Source: Amorphochlora amoebiformis
Lineage: Eukaryota; Cercozoa; Chlorarachniophyceae
Reading direction: 5' to 3'
NCBI GenBank assembly: GCA_054601695.1
Contig: BAAHQB010000125.1
Location: 124,001 to 188,000, forward strand
DNA length: 64,000 bases
Shown here one piece after another: positions 50,098-64,000 of the stretch (the stretch's first letter is position 1; each line of letters starts with the position of its first letter). A model generated the notes under the pieces. That model ran no database searches. It had not been told where the DNA came from and saw nothing but the letters and a program-made list of their open reading frames with translations. Both the position numbers and the translations under genes were made by a program.

Positions 50098-50921
50098 CAT
50101 ATAATATACATGATGTGTAATAATAGGTGTGTACGTATGTAACACTGTTACATATTGTATACGTAAGTTTTGAACATGTTACCTCCTGTATTCCTCCCCA
50201 TAAGTTTCATCCTGCTATCAGCCCCCAATTCGAAGCTGAATGATCCACTGGCAGTCCCTGAGCGCCCCAAACCACCACCACCATGAGTCTGACCCTCCAC
50301 CACCTCCTTCACGGGTGTAGTAGGAGCGCTGCGCCAAACCGGGTTAAGCCGCGGTGGTGCAAACTCCAAGAACAATCGAGAATGGCGGATGGATCCCGAA
50401 CCCGGGGCTACACCCTGGTCATCATCCCGCCCGTGGCTTACGGCCTTAGAGCTCTGCCCTGCCAGGTTGGGATTGGAATTTTCGATTTCCAGGCCTCCAC
50501 TGGCCTCGTCCCAGGCCCACTTTGTCGAGGCGGACCCTGCAGGCTTGGTGATTGAGTCTTGTGAGGTTAGGCTGGTTGTCTGCTCACCGCAGTAGTAGCG
50601 CTTAGGTGAGCGATGGTCCGCGCAGGTCTCCCCGACATGCTGCGCGGCTTCGGTGGGAATCATGGGCAGAATATCGAGCGTGCTGGGAGGGGGAGGGACA
50701 ACGATGGTAGCAGAGCGGGCGACGCCGGAATTGAAGCGCCATCCATGATTTCTCGCGCGCTTGACACCCTTTCCCGCTGCACTCCGCCGCGCGGGAAGAT
50801 GACGTGGTGGAGGGCAAAGAGCGGATGAGGACCGGTTGGTCTGCCTGTTCTGCCCAGAGGAGAGGTCCATTGGAGTTGAGGACCATATTGCAGAGGCTTG
50901 GGAGGGAGCTTTCGATTCCAT
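49130..50921 (-). CDS. Ser/Arg- and Pro-rich protein, two exons, 538 residues
   Basis: Minus strand: exon 1 50921-50183 from a true ATG (MESKAPSQASAIW) to donor GGAG/GTAACA. Exon 2 runs 50007-49130 from acceptor ACACGCAG to a stop. They share phase 1 with a Gly at the junction. The single intron holds one (TA)n array. Residues about 323-352 are a run of Ser-Arg and Ser-X-Ser dipeptides (SRSVSRSVSRSHSRSQSR). Residues about 435-452 are a proline track (LPPLPPLPPSRPPPVP) of the kind bound by SH3/WW domains. Ser/Asn-rich FG- and SP-containing linkers lie around them. There is no globular domain that I recognise, so a scaffold or RNA-processing role is only a guess. Base composition is clearly richer in G+C than the neighbourhood. 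The start lies 343 bp from the divergent plus-strand ATG at 51265. Confidence 0.8.
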
Positions 50922-51264
50922 TGCGTGAGTGCGTGGGACAACGTATCTATGGGTCTGGGTTGGGGCGCGCGTGCGATGATAGCTGGCACAGTTCGTTTAC
51001 CTTGGGAAGCGACATTTTTATTCCTTCCTTTTTTTCCGTTCTTCCGACTTGAATTATTGATTTTAAGTATTTTTGCCTTAAAAAAAATGAATATTCTGGC
51101 TTTTTCAGGGCTCGAGAACAGTGGCCTTCATCCGAATTTCTAATTCAATTCCAAATTAATCGGGCGGGCGCCTCGCTCGTGCCTGGACATGCGCCTGTAA
51201 GCCCTCCCTTCATCCCCCCCTCTAGGCTACACCCCCTGCTCTCCCAAACTGTTAAAAAACCCCG
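50922..51264. promoter_or_regulatory. Shared intergenic region between divergent genes
   Basis: 343 bp between two start codons on opposite strands. It is G+C-richer than the rest, has no (TA)n, and carries CGGGCGGGCGCC-type GC boxes near 51165 and T-rich tracts at 51015-51035. I infer a bidirectional promoter from arrangement and composition. Confidence 0.45.
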
Positions 51265-53216
<1,952 letters not shown>

Positions 53217-53333
53217 TCCCTCAATACATATCTATTCTCAACCCCAACAAGACTATCTATATCCGCATCGTTTACCTAGAAACACGCTAAGACCTAAACA
53301 TACGCGCAGTGATATGAGTCGCGTTGTACATGT

Positions 53334-62442
<9,109 letters not shown>

Positions 62443-62950
62443 AGTAAGTTGCATCTACAACATATGATAATTTCCATAGGCTATTCCTTTTCAGGGTGTT
62501 ATCAATCTTGTCGCATAGGGAACAGATTCTAGGAGTTTGGTCCCAATCGCAGCGGCATGACGCATTGATCTCGATTCTGGACTGTTGAAAGTGTTCAGAT
62601 TTGCAATGAACTACATGAAACGCATGACCGCAGAGCGCAGTGTACTTGATCAAGGCTGAATTAATTTTCTACATCTGCTGCAAAGGTCTAGATGGTCTAT
62701 TGGATCCGATCAGACTCCACGTATATGAATATATTGTTTTCATGTGTATGCATAAAATATAAATTATAAACATATATGTGTATATATGTGTGTATCTGTA
62801 TATTGTATATGCATGTGTGTGTGTGTGTGTATAGGTTTTGTTTATGTATATGCAGAATACCTATGTGTGTTCTTAGGATCAAAAAGAAGCATTAGATGCT
62901 AGCGTAGTTAAATTAACAACGTTGATGCAATATTGAATTCATTGGACGTA
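62443..62950. other. Region after the stop of the 696-residue gene, no gene seen
   Basis: Probably the 3' UTR and spacer. A TG-rich tract lies at 62770-62835. One minus-strand open frame is discussed under rejected items. Confidence 0.45.
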
Positions 62951-64000
62951 CGTCTAGTACGTACGATCCAGACTGAATTATACGTATTATATATAATACA
63001 TCTAGTATATGTCTGCATGCATCTGGTAGTTGCTAGACTCTAGAGACTAGATCTTTCATGTTTTCTAAATGGTCTTAGAGTAGATCTTATTAGTACTAGT
63101 AGTAGTACTAGACCTAGTAGATCTGATTGTCGACACTATAATACCTAGTATCTAGAGTATACCCGGATACCGTATATATTTGATCGTGTATTATTAGTAT
63201 ATAGAGTATACATCTTGCAAATATATAAAATTTATAAAACATGATCTAGGATACCAGTGATATCGCATCATGATCGATGTGAACCATGTGATTATATAGA
63301 TTTTACGTCATATCTCATAGATACTAGTATACCGTACGCAGTTTACCCAGATACGTACGTATACATCCAGTACGTATACATATCTACTAGACCTAAGTTA
63401 CCTAACATACGGTACATAGATCATATAGTACATACATACACCGTATGATACACGCAATATTCTAGATTGTATACAGATGATACATCTACATTTACGTAGT
63501 TAATGTACACTTGCTTGGCTGTCGGATATCTAGGATGTACTATGGAATCTTCGGCCGGTGCGTATCAACGGATTATAATATTGTACATATGTACTACGTA
63601 TCCTAGTTCTAGGTTTCCTGCAGTGTCTAGAGTGTGTACGTACGTACGTACGTATTACTATCTAGACTATTGCTACGAGCCGCTCGTACACTGTTTTTAT
63701 CTAATTTATCCACCCGGTCGAATAATTATATATATATGCCTACTAATTCTAGTAGTTGCACTTGACTCTATAGCATATACATGTAATAATTATTATTCTA
63801 GTTCTAGTAGTTATCTAGCCTAAGTTATACGTACTAACTATTAGTATGTAACTTACTCATCGGATACCGATATTGTATATATCTCTAGATCTAGTATATG
63901 TCTAGTATCTAGAGTATGTCAAGTATGTACATGTTCTTGGTATTGTAGATACTCTAGAAACTAGATCTGGTACATCCTAGACATCTACTAGGATATCTAG
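62951..64000. other. CTAG/GTAC/ACGT-rich palindromic-word sequence, no gene
   Basis: Dense in self-complementary words (CTAG, GTAC, ATAT, ACTAGT, AGATCT), with GTACGTACGTACGTACGTA at about 63635-63653. Open frames are short and show no splice-phase support. Confidence 0.6.

Noticed and set aside
50283-50989. Several plus- and minus-strand frames overlapping exon 1 of the Ser/Arg-rich gene
   Set aside because: They are shadows caused by high G+C. Only the frame from 50921 has an ATG, a donor and a matching next exon.

Overview
This is nuclear DNA of an intron-rich eukaryote. The evidence is GT-AG spliceosomal introns, internally phased multi-exon genes, and interstitial TTAGGG-type telomere repeats. 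The species cannot be fixed from the sequence. TTAGGG repeats, a SAM/caspase-like gene and a KDZ-type transposase remnant fit animals, their unicellular relatives and several other protist groups. A large share of the window is (TA)n microsatellite, with smaller CA/TG, ATT, CT and ACGT tracts. Long open frames that read as Tyr-Ile repeats are only translations of those tracts and are not annotated as genes.

I rebuilt the genes by hand. I looked for short non-repetitive islands bounded by an AG acceptor and a GT donor, then asked whether reading phase carried from one island to the next. Introns fall into two kinds. One kind is compact (about 50-80 bp) with no repeat. The other is long (0.2-2 kb), carries a (TA)n array, and often starts directly as GTATAT.

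Layout: 1-3737, repeats and a CTAG-rich block. 3738-7580 (-), a small split gene. 9.3-11.1 kb, two nested tandem-repeat arrays. 12.9-16.2 kb (+), a gene with a Pro/Glu-rich coding minisatellite. 18.7-19.1 kb (+), a frameshifted KDZ transposase remnant. 20.5-26.3 kb (-), a six-exon gene of unknown function. 26.4-26.7 kb (+), a doubtful tiny gene head to head with it. 28.5-28.9 kb, telomere-like repeats. 29.3-29.6 kb, a MITE-like element. 30.5-36.0 kb (+), a ten-exon SAM plus caspase-like protease gene. 36.0-47.1 kb (+), further exons for a coiled-coil/EF-hand-like protein, possibly part of the same transcription unit. 47.1-49.1 kb, SINE-like repeats and a CTAG-rich block. 49.1-50.9 kb (-), a two-exon Ser/Arg- and Pro-rich protein, divergent from 51.3-53.2 kb (+), a seven-exon 184-residue protein. 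53.3-62.4 kb (+), a 19-exon, 696-residue coiled-coil and Ser/Pro-rich protein. 62.4-64.0 kb, no gene, CTAG-rich.

Only the caspase-like protease and the transposase have a recognisable molecular function. The others are structurally convincing but have no family that I can name. The most interesting aspects are the SAM-caspase gene and its possible read-through into the next gene, the TA-filled introns, the repeated copies of exon ends and splice sites inside introns, and a minisatellite that multiplies a splice acceptor.
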